Below are positions 34,685-45,272 of a DNA stretch of 64,000 nt, in pieces (position 1 is the stretch's first letter; every line of letters starts with the position of its first letter). This DNA is from Mesostigma viride. Taxonomy: Eukaryota; Streptophyta; Mesostigmatophyceae; Mesostigmatales; Mesostigmataceae. The notes below the pieces were generated by a model. The model saw only the letters and a list, made by a program, of their open reading frames with translations. It was not told the DNA's origin and made no database searches. Position numbers and translations under genes: made by a program. The DNA is taken from positions 255,001-319,000 of the forward strand of contig RPFO01000891.1 of NCBI GenBank assembly GCA_009746045.1, given 5' to 3'.

Positions 34685-36299
34685 ATGAGTAACCCGGAGA
34701 CACAACCACCGTTATCAAGTAAGAGAGTTGAAGATGCAACCACATCTTTAGCAGCTCAACGGACGACCGGTGATGAAAGGGTTTCATCATCTACTCCCAG
34801 ACGTCAACTATTTGGAGATACCACCTTAATGTCTGCTTCCCGCAGATATTCGCTGTCGGTCGGCCCAAAGTTCTCCATCTTGCCCCTCGGTGTGCAACCA
34901 GGCGAGCCCTCCTTGCGTGGCACTGGTAGAGGTGGACCACGGTTCTCCAACGTGGAGGACACGCGTTCGCCAGCACCCGAATACGGTTCGGCTATTCGTT
35001 TTGGCTACAACACGGTGCCGGGGCGAGACGGCACTCGGCTAGCGGCTGACGAGCTGACAGCGGAGAAAATTCGATTACAACATGAACGTGAGGAAGCTGC
35101 GAGAGCTAGAAGTGTGGCGGAAGCGCTGGAGAAGAGTGTGGGTAGGACTATTGCGCGTGTGCAGCAACTTGAGTCGCAAGGGCAGGCGGGCGATGGAGAG
35201 TCTGTTTTCGTGGATCAACCGTCTCCAACACTGGGTATACGAAGGGTATATGCGGTTGACGCTCCTTTTGTTGATGAAGGGACAGATGCACAGGGGCATG
35301 AGCCTCCACGGCTCTCGGTGGCTGCGACATTGCCGGGAGTCAGAATGCACCACACGCCCCAGTGATGGAGCTCACGTCTTTGTATCCTCGTACTGTTCCT
35401 TTCCCAAGGTGGAGTCGGTAGACAAGCTATCGCTGACCAACCTTACCCATCGCAGCTTCGACCATTTCTCCACCAAGTTTCAGGATGTCTTCGCTATCAC
35501 TTCGCCAACTACGGGCCCAAGGCAGAGGAACGTCTCACGATGGACATCCAGAAGAGAATGGTTAGGCAGCGGATGAGCGACAGTGCCAGCGACCGTTTTG
35601 ATGAGTTTTTGCGTTCTGTGGCTGGACGTGCGTGTACCGACCTCCCTCTCTCCTATTGGGCTTTCGCCGGTTTCTGTTACCCCAGGATCAGCTTCGCATG
35701 GATCGGGACGCACTGGCTAACTGTACGCAGGCTGGTTTGACGCTGCCACAGTTCGTGGAGCAATTCACCAACCTTAGAGCCAAGATTCCCCAATGCTCTG
35801 ACGCAGAGGCGCTTCACAGACTACTGCATGGCATGGCTCCCACGTGCGACTGGATGTGGACAAGCACTTCTCCCAGTTCGACTACGTGGACTGGCAATGG
35901 GACAAGGTGTTGTCTTATGTGCTCACCCTCTGTCGTGTGCCTGCTTTTTCTGTCAAGTGGGAGCCTGTGGCCACGCCAGTGCCACCCATCAAGAAGTCCC
36001 TGAACCAGCTGGATGACCTCCTGGGGGAGCTCAATGCCTTGGATCCCACCCAGGGTAACTGTTTTATCTGCAACCAGCCAGGTCACTTTGCACGGGACTG
36101 CCCTAGACGGGACCAGTTTCCCCCTGCCACGAGAGGACCTTTTGGCGCCTGCCATCTCCCAGGCCACCCAGCCTTCCTCCTGGCGTTCCTGCTGGCGATC
36201 ACCGGATGCAGCCAGGGTTCCAGCCCAACTTCCAGCCCTCTGGGAGGTTCCAGTCCCGCGCTCGGCCCTTCAGCAGACAGGATAAGCGTAGGATGGTGA
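34685..36299 (+). pseudogene. Gypsy gag, frameshifted
   Basis: The frame from ATG 34685 is open to 35365, with a charged coiled segment (about 34960-35170, TAEKIRLQHEREEAARARS). It then shifts several times: TMDIQKRMVRQRMSDSASD at about 35540, LTLPQFVEQFTNLRAKIPQC at about 35740, and the capsid-like tail from 35844. It ends with a CCHC zinc knuckle (36060-36101, CFICNQPGHFARDC), the nucleocapsid mark that packages element RNA. At least three frame changes, so no full Gag is made unless sequencing errors are involved. Confidence 0.8.
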
Positions 36300-36452
36300 A
36301 CGCTCTCATGCAGCTGCTGGCAGATGAGGAGGATGGGGGGACGAGGATGAGCCTCCAGCACCACCTGAGCAGCTTCCACCATCAGGCAGTGGAGCACTCC
36401 CAGACCCACCTGAGTCAAAAAACTAGTTGGGTCCCCAGGTCATCCTTCTGTC

Positions 36453-37070
36453 ATGGCCAGGTCTGACCTGCCTGCTGTTGACGTTAGGCCAGTGAACACT
36501 GTGGGTGCTTCTGACCCTGCTGTCCCTGTGGGTCCTCCTGTACCAGGTCACTTACTCAAGTTTCAGGCTAGGCTCCTCAACGTGCCAGTTCCCTTGGCTC
36601 AACCAGCTTGCTTGTTTATGATTGATTCTGGTGCTGGCAGTAATTATATTGCTGCATCCTTGGTGCAGGAGTTGAAGTTGCCTGTGTTGGCCCACCCCAC
36701 ACCTGTCATGGTGCAGTATTCTGATGGCAGGAGAAGCTGCTCACCTGGCTATGTGCAGCTCATCTTCCAAGTTTGTTCATCCCAGACTTTGGAAGTGACA
36801 GCAGATGTCATTCCCCTCACGGCAGCAGATGTGATTTTGGGGATCCCATGGTTGTCTGACACCAATCCTGCTATTTCTTGGCCTGACAGGGTGGTCCAGT
36901 TCAAGGATGGGACAGTGTGGGATGCTACCTGTGTGTTGCCAGGGGGGAGAAGAACAGCCACTGAGTGCTGTTCCACACAGACAGCTGTCAATGATGGCAA
37001 GGGAGGGGAAGCAGGTGCGAAAGGGTGGATCAAGAGCCGACTTTGGAGGAGAAACGGGCTGCCCTACTGA
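36453..37070 (+). CDS. Gypsy aspartic protease region
   Basis: ATG-started frame of 205 codons. The retropepsin active site is FMIDSGAGSNYIA (Asp-Ser-Gly at about 36624), and the later ILGIPWL motif (about 36835) is the second conserved protease element. It would cleave Gag-Pol. The frame changes after about 36990 into the RT frame, so PR and RT are not continuous here. Confidence 0.85.
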   Translation: MARSDLPAVDVRPVNTVGASDPAVPVGPPVPGHLLKFQARLLNVPVPLAQPACLFMIDSGAGSNYIAASLVQELKLPVLAHPTPVMVQYSDGRRSCSPGYVQLIFQVCSSQTLEVTADVIPLTAADVILGIPWLSDTNPAISWPDRVVQFKDGTVWDATCVLPGGRRTATECCSTQTAVNDGKGGEAGAKGWIKSRLWRRNGLPY

Positions 37071-38837
37071 AGCATGTGTGGTCTGCCAAGCATACTCTGT
37101 CTTATTTGGCCACCTATCCAGTGGAACACATCTTTTTCCTGCATTTGGTGCCTAATGAACCTGAGTCTGCTAGTGGTCATTCTGTCAATGCTGTCAGTTC
37201 TACTGTCACCACTGAGCAACAACAGCAGCATGATGCCTTGTTGGACAGGTATGGAGCCATCTTTGAGGACAAGATGCCCCAGTATCCTCCTGAGGGACCC
37301 ATCACACATGTCATCAAGTTGGTAGAGGGTGCTCGTCCTCCTTTTGTGCCTATGTACAGGATGGGCCCTGCAGAGATGGCAGAGCTGAAGACCATACTTA
37401 TTGGCCTGTTGGAGGCTGGTCTGATCCTCCCAGCTAACAGCCCTTTCAGTTCTGGGTGTTTGCTTGTACCCAAGCATGATGGGGGGTGGAGGTTGTGCAT
37501 TGACCTGAGGGGACTGAACAAGGTGACTGTCAAGTCCAGGTACCCTCTGCCCAGAATTGATGAGTTGCTGGAGAGGACTGCAGGAGCTGCCTTCTTTACC
37601 AAGTTTGACCTCAGGCATGCTTTCTGGCAGATCAGGGTGGCTACTGAGGACATCCCCAAGACGGCCTTTTCTACCCCATGGGGACAGTTCCAGTGGACAG
37701 TAATGCCCATGGGTGCCTCTAACAGTCCTGCCACCATGCAGATGTTTGTCAATGCCATCTTTGGCCACCTGACTGGAAATGCCCTGCCCCAGATCTCACC
37801 TGACCTTCGCAACCCCAGGTTCAAGGACATTGCCCACTTGTGTGACACTACCAGGGTGGTCTTCAGGACTTGTGTGGTCGTCTACCTGGACGACATTCTG
37901 GTACACTCTCGTACCTTCAGGGAGCATCTGGAGAACGTGGAGGAGGTCCTTAAGGTGATCCATCAGTATCATCTGTCGGTGAAGAGGTCCAAGGTGGAGT
38001 GGGGCCAAGAGGTGAAGTTTCTGGGCTACCAGCTGAGCGCTGCAGGTATGACTCCTGAGGCCAGCAAGGTCTCTGCTGTTTTGGAGTGGCCTGTGTTGAA
38101 GTCAGCTCAGGATGTCAGATCCTTTCTGGGCCTGGTGGGCTGGTACCGACGGTTCATCCCTGACATGGCGGCCATCTCTGGTCCCCTGTTAGCCCTGCTC
38201 AAGAAGGATGTTCCCTTTGAGTGGACTGCAGCATGCCAGCAAGCTTTTGATGTGTTGAAGCAGAAGCTTACCACTGCTCCCTTGTGGTGGGCCCCAACCC
38301 AGACTTGCCATACCAGGTTAGGTCTGATGCCTCACAGGGTGCTATTGGTGCAGTACTAATGCAAGATCATGGTAAGGGCCCTCAACCAGTGGAATACATG
38401 TCCAGGAGTATGACGTCTGCAGAACGTAACTACCCTGTTCATGAGCAGGAGCTGCTGGGGTTGGTGGTGGCCTGTCACAAGTGGGAACACCTACTGAAGG
38501 GGGCTCAGTTTTCTGTGGCCAGCAGCGCCAGGGATGGGCAGGACAACGAGTCTATTACTCTGATGACTGATCACAGGCCCTTGGTACATGTGTTGGAACA
38601 GACCCGGATGAGTAAGAGGATGGCTGGATGGATGGAGTTCCTGGGGGGGTTTGGACCTTTCTCTGTGAGGTACATTCCTGGTACGCAGAATGTGGTGCCT
38701 GACGCCCTGTCCAGGAGGAGGGATTTGATGGGGAGTTTTCATGAGGACTTGGACATCTGTGCTGCCCTGATTTCTGTGGTAGAGTGTGGAGCCTTGACTA
38801 GAGCTCAGGCCAACAACCAGAAGGTTTCTCAACTGTT
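37025..38837 (+). pseudogene. Gypsy reverse transcriptase and RNase H, frameshifted and cut by the CACTA element
   Basis: The RT frame 37025-38359 shows WRLCIDLRGLNKVT, RYPLPRIDELL, FFTKFDLRHAFWQI, KTAFSTPWGQFQWTVMPMG, the catalytic VVVYLDDILVHS (about 37880) and RSFLGLVGWYRRFIPD. A one-base slip near 38285 moves the RNase H to another frame (38284-38837): VRSDAS, VHEQELLG, LMTDHRPLV and NVVPDALSRR supply the expected acidic residues. About 30 extra residues separate NAIF from VVVYLDD compared with usual Gypsy RTs. The frame is interrupted at CAACTGTT (38837) and resumes at TTGACACC (49619). Confidence 0.92.
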
Positions 38838-38865
38838 CACTAGGAGTTAATTTGAAGCCCCCGTA

Positions 38866-39180
38866 ACCTGTCCGGTAACTTCGACGCCCCCGTAACCTGC
38901 CCGGTAACTTCGACGGGCCAGGTTACGGGTCCGTATTCGTTGGCGGTTTGGGTTACCGGACCGGTTACGGTACCATTCGGAATATTGGCCCCGAGATTCG
39001 GTACGGCCCAGTAACTGGGCCGGTTATGTTTACGGGGGCGTGAACGGCTTCGGTTCAGGTTACGTTGGGGTATACGGGACGGGTCAGGTAGTGGTTACGG
39101 CGCCATAGCTGCCCCAATATTAGGTACTGGGGTGGTTACGGAGCCGTTATCGTTAACTGGATCGTAAACCGCGACATAGC
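38866..39180. repeat. Left subterminal repeat zone of the CACTA element
   Basis: Repeated CCCGTAACCTG(T/C)CCGGTAACTTCGACG and GGTTAC(C/G)G units in both orientations, probable transposase-binding sites. The matching right zone is at 49100-49610. Confidence 0.8.
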
Positions 39181-39193
39181 TGGCTAGCTACGC

Positions 39194-40464
39194 ATGCACA
39201 CTGTGGAAGACGTAGAAGACGCGTTAATTGACTTCTCTGCAGCATCAGCAAAGTATGATGTACATGGCAACCCATGGAAGCGTGCGGCGGGGGCAAAATA
39301 TATGCTACAGGAATTGAGAAAATGGCATCAACAAAATCGCACGCTGTGGAAGAGCCTTAAAGTGGTAAAACAACGCCACAATGGAGGTGTGACCAGTCGG
39401 CTTCAGGGAAGAGTAGCGGTGAGTCACTCTCTTATTTTAGTTGGCGGCAATTCATTGCTGTGTTGCAGGCTGCCATGCCAGCAGTCTTCCCTAATGTGTA
39501 TGGTAGGAGTACAAGACTAAGGCAGTTATGTTGCTGGCCTCTGCACTGACCCTCCCGCTACATTGTTGGTAATGTTGCTGCTTGGTTGGCTTTCCTTTGA
39601 CGTGCATATCGTCCAATTCTGTGATGCAGATTGAACGCCTAAGCAGCCACATCTATATCTGGAGCAAGGCATGAACGGCAGCAGAAAAGAGAGAGGAAGA
39701 GAGGGAAAGAGAGGCTGCGGAGAAGCGCGAGGAACAGCTAAAATGCAAGAGGCAACGGGTGGAGGAACCTGGCAACGAAGCCAGTGGTAGTGGGAGCTGC
39801 GAGCAAGCACGTCAACTGCGGTGGATGCACACGTGGGGGAGGCACATGCGGGGCAAGCATGTGTAGGCCTGCAAATCGTGCCAGGGCCCACCGTGATTGC
39901 AATTGCCGAGTTCCTGCTGAAGCGAGCACTGGCCTCCTTTCCGCAGTTGGCAGCCAAGGACGCGACAATCACGCTTGTGGAGAGTTTGTGTAAGGAAGAA
40001 CCTGGACTCGGCATCGGGCAGTCCAGCGGTGGACCTGCTGAACAACACAGCCTGTGCCCTTGCGAATGCCGCGCTGCAGTTGGTCTCCAACTCCGTCCAT
40101 CCATGTTGATGGCAAGGTTAGTTGTGCCACATTTTCTTCCTGTTTTGGGTATGATGCATCAATAATTGCCCCTTGTATGTACGGGTGCGGTCGATTGACC
40201 TCCCTCCAGCAACATTGCAACATCCGTTACTGACGTCCACTGCGGCGGATGCGTTCCTCCAGCATGTTAGTTGCCTTGTGAGCTGTAATTGTGCAGGGTG
40301 TCGTCAGTACATCCGATGAGAAGGATAACAAGGAGCTCAAGTGTCACTGGTGTTGCCTGGTTGATGGCGCACGTAATATCCATGGGCATCAGCATATGGT
40401 CCCAAACACACTCAAACGGCTGGCCGAGTCGCTGGGAGAGGCAGTCCACATGCAGTTGGAGAGG
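39194..40464 (+). CDS. Unrecognised multi-exon gene carried by the CACTA element
   Basis: Proposed exons 39194-39418 (75 codons, ATG start, donor GCG|GTGAGT), 39469-39502, and from 39682 on join in phase. They give an N-terminus rich in aromatic and basic residues (WKRAAGAKYMLQELRKWHQQ), then a charged helix (AEKREEEREREAAEKREEQL) and a basic KCKRQR signal. A later exon, 40297-40464 (phase 0 at both ends), holds ELKCHWCC..12..HGHQH, a possible zinc-binding CxxC/HxH pattern. The exons between about 39850 and 40296 are unresolved. A DNA-binding accessory protein of the element is possible. The family is unknown and the gene model is tentative. Confidence 0.35.
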
Positions 40465-40479
40465 GTGGGTGGGTGGGGT

Positions 40480-40660
40480 GGCGGGAGGGAGGGAGGGAGG
40501 GAGGGAGGGAGGGAGGGAGGGAGGGAGGGAGGGAGGGAGGGAGGGAGGGAGGGAGGGAGGGAGGGGAGGGAGGGAGGGAGGGAGGGGGAGGGAGGGAGGG
40601 AGGGAGGGAGGGAGGGAGGGGGAGGAGGGAGGGAGGAGGAGGGAGGGAGGGTGGGTGGGT
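40480..40660. repeat. (GGGA)n array
   Basis: GGGAGGGA units with a few GGGGA and GGA slips, directly after the 40464 donor. It is mirrored by a (TCCC)n array at 42766-42963. Open frames of GGREGG and PSLPPS type are artefacts. Confidence 0.95.
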
Positions 40661-41520
40661 GGTTATGGTGGGTGGATGGGTGCAAGGGTGGTTGCTTATA
40701 AGTGAATCGCCAGGTGGCTGGGGGATCGACGGGGTTTGGGAACTCCTAGGTGGGTGCATTATTGGATGCCTGAGTGAAACTGTTTCATGGGCTGGAGGAT
40801 TTGCACCGTTGGTTTGTGGCGGGTGGATGTGTAGCTGTGATTAGAAGTGGGTGGGGTGAGCGATGGGGAAGGTAGATGGGTGGGTGGGTGCACGGATATG
40901 GGTGGGTGGGTGGTTTTGTAGTTGGGATCGACTCACCTATCGCGGGTGAAGGGCTGTGCATGTTAGGGGTGAGATGGGTGGGTGACTGGCTGAGAGGATG
41001 TGGATGTGTGAGGGTGAGTGGGTGCAGGTCGGTGGGTATAAGGGTATGGGGGGAAAGAGTGGTCGAGTGGGAAGGGGCGTGGGTGGGTCAGGGGTGGGCG
41101 GCCCGGTGGGCACACATGGGGCCAGCTGGCTGGGTGGTTAGGTGGCTGCGTGGTTTTAGTAATGGGTGCCTGGATAAAAGGATGGGTGAATGCCTCCTTA
41201 TTGCCTAGGTGGGTAGATTGCATATGTGGCTAGCTGGGTGGGTGGATGTCCCAGTGGGTGGGTATGTGGCTGGGTGCCTGGGTGCACGAGTGGTTAGATA
41301 GGTTGGTTTAGTAGGTGCGTGGCTGGCTGGCTGGGTCACCGGGTGGGTGGACCAGTGGGTGGCTGGGTACTCAGGTGCGCAAGTGTATGAGTACTTGTGT
41401 GGGTGGGCCAGGTGGATGCATGGGTGGGTGACTGCATGGGTGACTCGGTACGCACAAAGGGCAACGGATATAGACATGGGGATATGCCAATGCCTTGGGG
41501 TGAGCACACGTGGATGCCAG
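40661..41520. repeat. Degenerate GGGTGG-rich tract
   Basis: Irregular GTGGGTGGGTGG and GGCTGGGTGG words across about 850 bp on the plus strand. G-quadruplex-prone, no gene seen. Confidence 0.7.
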
Positions 41521-41739
41521 GTGACATGTGCCAGCCTGTCGCAGTTATACTATACCTTGGCGTTTGCTTGGCGTGTCGTTGCCAATAATTTCACACAGGA
41601 CGTACATGGTACGTGTTGGTAGCAATCACATGGCTGTGTTAGTGAGTGATGTTGCATGTATTGTTCAGCTTTCTTTCCCATTTTGCAATGTGCCAAGGTT
41701 CTTAAGTAGTTTAGAAGTATGGTGTCATGGGGTACACAT

Positions 41740-41793
41740 CAAGGAGACAACCAGCGCAGGCCAGAAATCGGGAGAATCCGGACCATGGTAGCT
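41740..41793 (-). mobile_element. 54-bp LINE insertion
   Basis: Perfect 5-bp flanking duplication CACAT (41735-41739 and 41794-41798). The insert is the antisense 3' terminus of the LINE (CAAGGAGACAACCAGCGCAG...CCATGGTAGCT). Confidence 0.8.
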
Positions 41794-42069
41794 CACATGC
41801 ATGTGCACTGCACATCACACATTTGTGGCATACTCGCAATGTCTACCTTACATCTTGCATTCTGTTAGGAACAGTCGCCACTCAGGCATTCACATGCACC
41901 AGGGTTTCGCTCACTGTTTGTGCTGTAGTCATCGTTAAATAAAAAATCTTTACAAAGCCTGGCAATTGTCATAATGTTGGGCTCCTTATGACATGAGATT
42001 TTGCACACGAAGTTTTGCGACCATGCTTCAGATGCTTGCATGATGACGACCAGTTTTGGTTGTAATATG

Positions 42070-42240
42070 ACATGGTGGTGCAGGTGCCCTGGTGCACCTA
42101 GAGCAGGGGTAGCTTACATTCCCACCCTTGCATGAAGTAGCCTAGAATGTGCATGAAGCAGCCATATGCCCCTTCTCAGGGATATGTGCTACATTTACTC
42201 CCAACGGAGTGATGTTGATAACTAATTAATTAATTAATGA
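42070..42240 (+). mobile_element. Short 3'-end copy of the ORF1 retroposon
   Basis: Plus-sense 3' UTR from GCAGGTGCCCTGGTGCACC to CTCCCAACGGAGTGATGTT with an (AATT)n tail at 42221-42238; 5'-truncated. Confidence 0.8.
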
Positions 42241-42765
42241 CATCATATTAATTTTTAAAATCATTATTGATAGCAACACTACCTTGTTAGCATTTGTTAC
42301 CATTCAGGGCTCCAAATGCCCTGAGGCGTTGTTCAAGGTCTGAACAACCGTAATTCATTGTGGCTGTTAAGTTCCAGCTTCGTCGGGCATAATTCGTCTA
42401 ACTATCTAAGTGCAAACGTTGTTTGGAAGGGACTCATTTTGGCCTTAATTAAGGATCTGGAGCAGGAGCACGTATTCCATGGACTGATGGGGGTGGGTGC
42501 ATTAGAACTGAGCCGCGAAGACTAGCTGATCTCACTCTAATCTTATATACCAAGTTGTCTCCTTGATAATATACAAAGTTGTCTCTCTTAATACAAAATC
42601 CTAACTACTCTACTCAGTCACGCACCCCTTCCTCCTGGCGTGGGGGAGGGGGGGCTCTTACATCGCCATGCGTCCAGGCATGATTTGTCTCGCTTCATCT
42701 ACCATGATTGCCTTTAATTTGACCATTAATTAATTAATTAATTAATTAAGAACATCCATCCATCC
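42241..42765. other. A/T-rich spacer with repeat pieces
   Basis: Contains a sequence shared with 13655 and 15740 (CAAAATCCTAACTACTCTAC at 42592) and an (AATT)n run at 42726-42749. No gene seen. Confidence 0.4.
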
Positions 42766-42963
42766 ATCCCTCCCTCCCTCCCTCCCTCCCTCCCTCCTCC
42801 CTCCCTCCCTCCCTCCCTCCCTCCCTCCCTCCCTCCCTCCCTCCCTCCCTCCCTCCCTCCCTCCCTCCCTCCCTCCCTCCCTCCCTCCCTCCCTCCCTCC
42901 CTCCCTCCCTCCCTCCCTCCCTCCCTCCCTCCCTCCCTCCCTCCCTCCCTCCCTCCCTCCCTC
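42766..42963. repeat. (TCCC)n array, about 49 units
   Basis: Almost pure CCCT units, bordered by (ATCC)n, next to an AATT tail. Reverse-complementary to the (GGGA)n array 2.1 kb upstream. Confidence 0.96.
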
Positions 42964-43184
42964 CATCCATGATGAAATTTGGTCGGGTAAATTGCAATAG
43001 ACTCGCCTTTTGATGACGAACACGCCGATCTAATTTTTGGCAGCCATTGCCCAGGATTTCGCAAGTTATCGCCAGCGGCCTGCCCAGCAGATCTCGCTAT
43101 TTTTCTGCACATTATGGCGGCACCACGCATGTGATCAGTGTGCCTGCGCCCCCTGCCCTCGTCTAGGTGCTATTAAACGTAGCT

Positions 43185-44384
43185 ATGGAGGTCCCCGCAT
43201 CGTCTTCAGCTCTTGCCGCCGATTCTATTGATGCCCAGATTGCTGCAAACAAAATCGCCCACGACATTGTCGTCGCCAAGAACGCCGCTAACAAGCGATC
43301 CAAGACTTCGGAAGCAACTTCGGAAGCAACTCCGATAGCTGCTGAAACCTCCTTGCCGGACGCCATTTCTTCCTCATTCTACATGCCAGGCCAGCGTTTG
43401 AGCCTGGCAGACATCGATACCTTACTCGCCTACAATGACGCCGCTGTGACAAGCGTGCTGAAGCTCCGCAACGACAACGACGCCCCGATTCGCCACCCTA
43501 AGAGCGGCCAGGTTATGGAGGCTGCTTCGGATGAATGGCCTCATTGGGATGAGCGCCAGCGTCGGCTTGCCTGTCTTATTTCGTGCTGCCCTGAACTTGT
43601 CGAGCTGCCGGCGACGACCATCGCCAGGCCAGCCCCCGCGACCGATGTTAACGTGCAGCTGCAGGACGTCGCACAGTCTTTTACGACCGTGCAGGGCGAC
43701 ATTAAGGTCCTGACGGAGGCGTCTGCAGCTGCGACGGCACAATTGCTGGAGCTGAAGAAAGCCATGGCAGCCCCCGCCAAAACTACCACGTTTGCCGACG
43801 TCACCGGCAAGCAGTTGACCACCATCGTTCAACAGGCGGCCAAGTCTGCAGCTACCGCTGCGGTCACCCAGAATGCAGTGCAGCAACGCCAGCGCAATAT
43901 GGTAATCAAAGGCTTCCAGACAGGCGCGGCAGCACATGAGACAGCGCACTCACTTGCCGAGGAGCTGCGCGGCCCAGCGTTTCTGGGGAAGATGCAGCTC
44001 CAGAACCGTGTTGTCATTGAACGAGCCATTCGGCTGCCAGGCCCTCCGGGCCTGGTCGTCGTCACCATGGCCTCCATGCACGACAAACGCCTCGTGCTGG
44101 GAGCACGTCGTCTGCTCCAGCCCGGCGACTTCAGCCTCGACGAGAACTACACGCCGGCTCAACTGAAGGCGAGGAGCGCGGTGTGGAACAGCACCATCGT
44201 CCAGGGGGAGCGGCGTTGCCACCCTCCATCGCCTGACTACGTATGCATTGAGTCGTCCCCCTCTTCTTCCCCCTCTTTTTCAACCTCCACCGGCGGGCCG
44301 CTTCGGCCACTTGCCGCTTTCTCTTGGCCTGTTTTTGCGCGATGTCAACGGGATTTTCCATGGTGGCTGTACTTTCGCTCGTAA
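43185..44384 (+). CDS. LINE ORF1-like protein, 399 codons
   Basis: ATG 43185 to TAA 44384. An Ala-rich N-terminus is followed by FYMPGQRLSLADIDTLLAYN, a helical coiled-coil-like region (about residues 165-200, VQGDIKVLTEASAAATAQLL), then RQRNMVIKGFQ...LAEELRGPAFLG...VVVTMASMHDKRLVL and DENYTPAQLKARSAVW. The order coiled coil, RNA-binding fold and basic C-terminal domain is that of L1-type ORF1 proteins, which coat element RNA. It is the best-preserved relative of the minus-strand ORF1 at 24650-23600. After ARSAVWNSTIVQGERR the two diverge, so the last about 60 codons may not belong to it. No ORF2 follows. Confidence 0.65.
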   Translation: MEVPASSSALAADSIDAQIAANKIAHDIVVAKNAANKRSKTSEATSEATPIAAETSLPDAISSSFYMPGQRLSLADIDTLLAYNDAAVTSVLKLRNDNDAPIRHPKSGQVMEAASDEWPHWDERQRRLACLISCCPELVELPATTIARPAPATDVNVQLQDVAQSFTTVQGDIKVLTEASAAATAQLLELKKAMAAPAKTTTFADVTGKQLTTIVQQAAKSAATAAVTQNAVQQRQRNMVIKGFQTGAAAHETAHSLAEELRGPAFLGKMQLQNRVVIERAIRLPGPPGLVVVTMASMHDKRLVLGARRLLQPGDFSLDENYTPAQLKARSAVWNSTIVQGERRCHPPSPDYVCIESSPSSSPSFSTSTGGPLRPLAAFSWPVFARCQRDFPWWLYFRS

Positions 44385-44530
44385 TTACGGGTGGTGCATT
44401 AAGCGCAGGCTTTCGACCTTCCCTTTCAACACCAAACTACTCCATCATCTTGTGTAAGTTAGGGTCTTAGGGGCAGTGCAGCTTGTCTGGACGATAGATC
44501 ATGCAGACAAGCACACGTGACCCTGACCGA

Positions 44531-44680
44531 AATGATTACCAAAAAAGGACAAATGATTACCGATTTTTACCGATGATTACACATGATTACACATGATTAC
44601 ACGTACATGATTACCAAAAAAGGACAAATGATTACCGATTTTTACCGATGATTACACATGATTACATATGATTACACCCC
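44531..44680. repeat. ATGATTAC-rich tandem repeat
   Basis: A roughly 74-bp unit (ATGATTACCAAAAAAGGACA... with repeated ACATGATTAC words) occurs twice. Confidence 0.8.
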
Positions 44681-45272
44681 CGTATTACATAGGAAGGTGT
44701 AACTATGTACTCCACCCTATGTACTCCAAGAGTACATAGGGTGGCACACTATGTACTCCAAGAGTACATAGTCCGGAGTACATATGATCCGGGATTTCCG
44801 AATAGGGGACTGCCGACGCGGTGAGACACGCCCGTATTACATAGGAAGGAGTGACTATGTACTCCACACTATGTACTCCAAGAGTACATAGGGTGGCACA
44901 CTATGTACTCCAAGAGTACATAGTCCGGAGTACATATGATCCGGGATTTCCGAATAGGGGACTGCCGACGCGGTGAGACACGCCCGTATTACATAGGAAG
45001 GAGTGACTATGTACTCCACACTATGTACTCCAAGAGTACATAGGGTGGCACACTATGTACTCCAAGAGTACATAGTGTGGAGTACATATGATCCGGGATT
45101 TCCGATTAGGGGACTGCCGACGCGGTGAGACACGCCCGTATTACTTAGGAAGGAGTGACTATGTACTCCACACTATGTACTCCAAGAGTACATAGGGTGG
45201 CACACTATGTACTCCAAGAGTACATAGTGTGGAGTACATATGATCCGGGATTTCCGAATAGGGGACTGCCGA
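44681..45272. repeat. 152-bp satellite, four units, each with palindromes
   Basis: CGCCCGTATTAC recurs at 44829, 44981 and 45133, a period of exactly 152 bp, with a fourth divergent start near 44680. Each unit has two copies of the hairpin CTATGTACTCCAAGAGTACATAG-type (10-bp arms, 3-base loop) and ends GGGGACTGCCGACGCGGTG. Units differ by only a few bases. Confidence 0.92.

Noticed and set aside
35075-36418. Minus-strand ORFs across gag
   Set aside because: Opposite-strand shadows of the Gypsy gag and protease; sense-strand motifs (CCHC knuckle, DSGAG) decide the strand.
40289-40759. GGREGG/PSLPPS open frames
   Set aside because: Artefacts of the (GGGA)n array; the same holds for 42738-43130 on the minus strand.
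44131-44361. Basic minus-strand ORF (MENPVDIAQKQAKRKRQVAE)
   Set aside because: Looks protein-like but is short, antisense to the end of the LINE ORF1 frame, and has no splice partner that I can see.
44681-45272. CRISPR-like array
   Set aside because: Direct tandem 152-bp units with no unique spacers, in a eukaryotic transposon.
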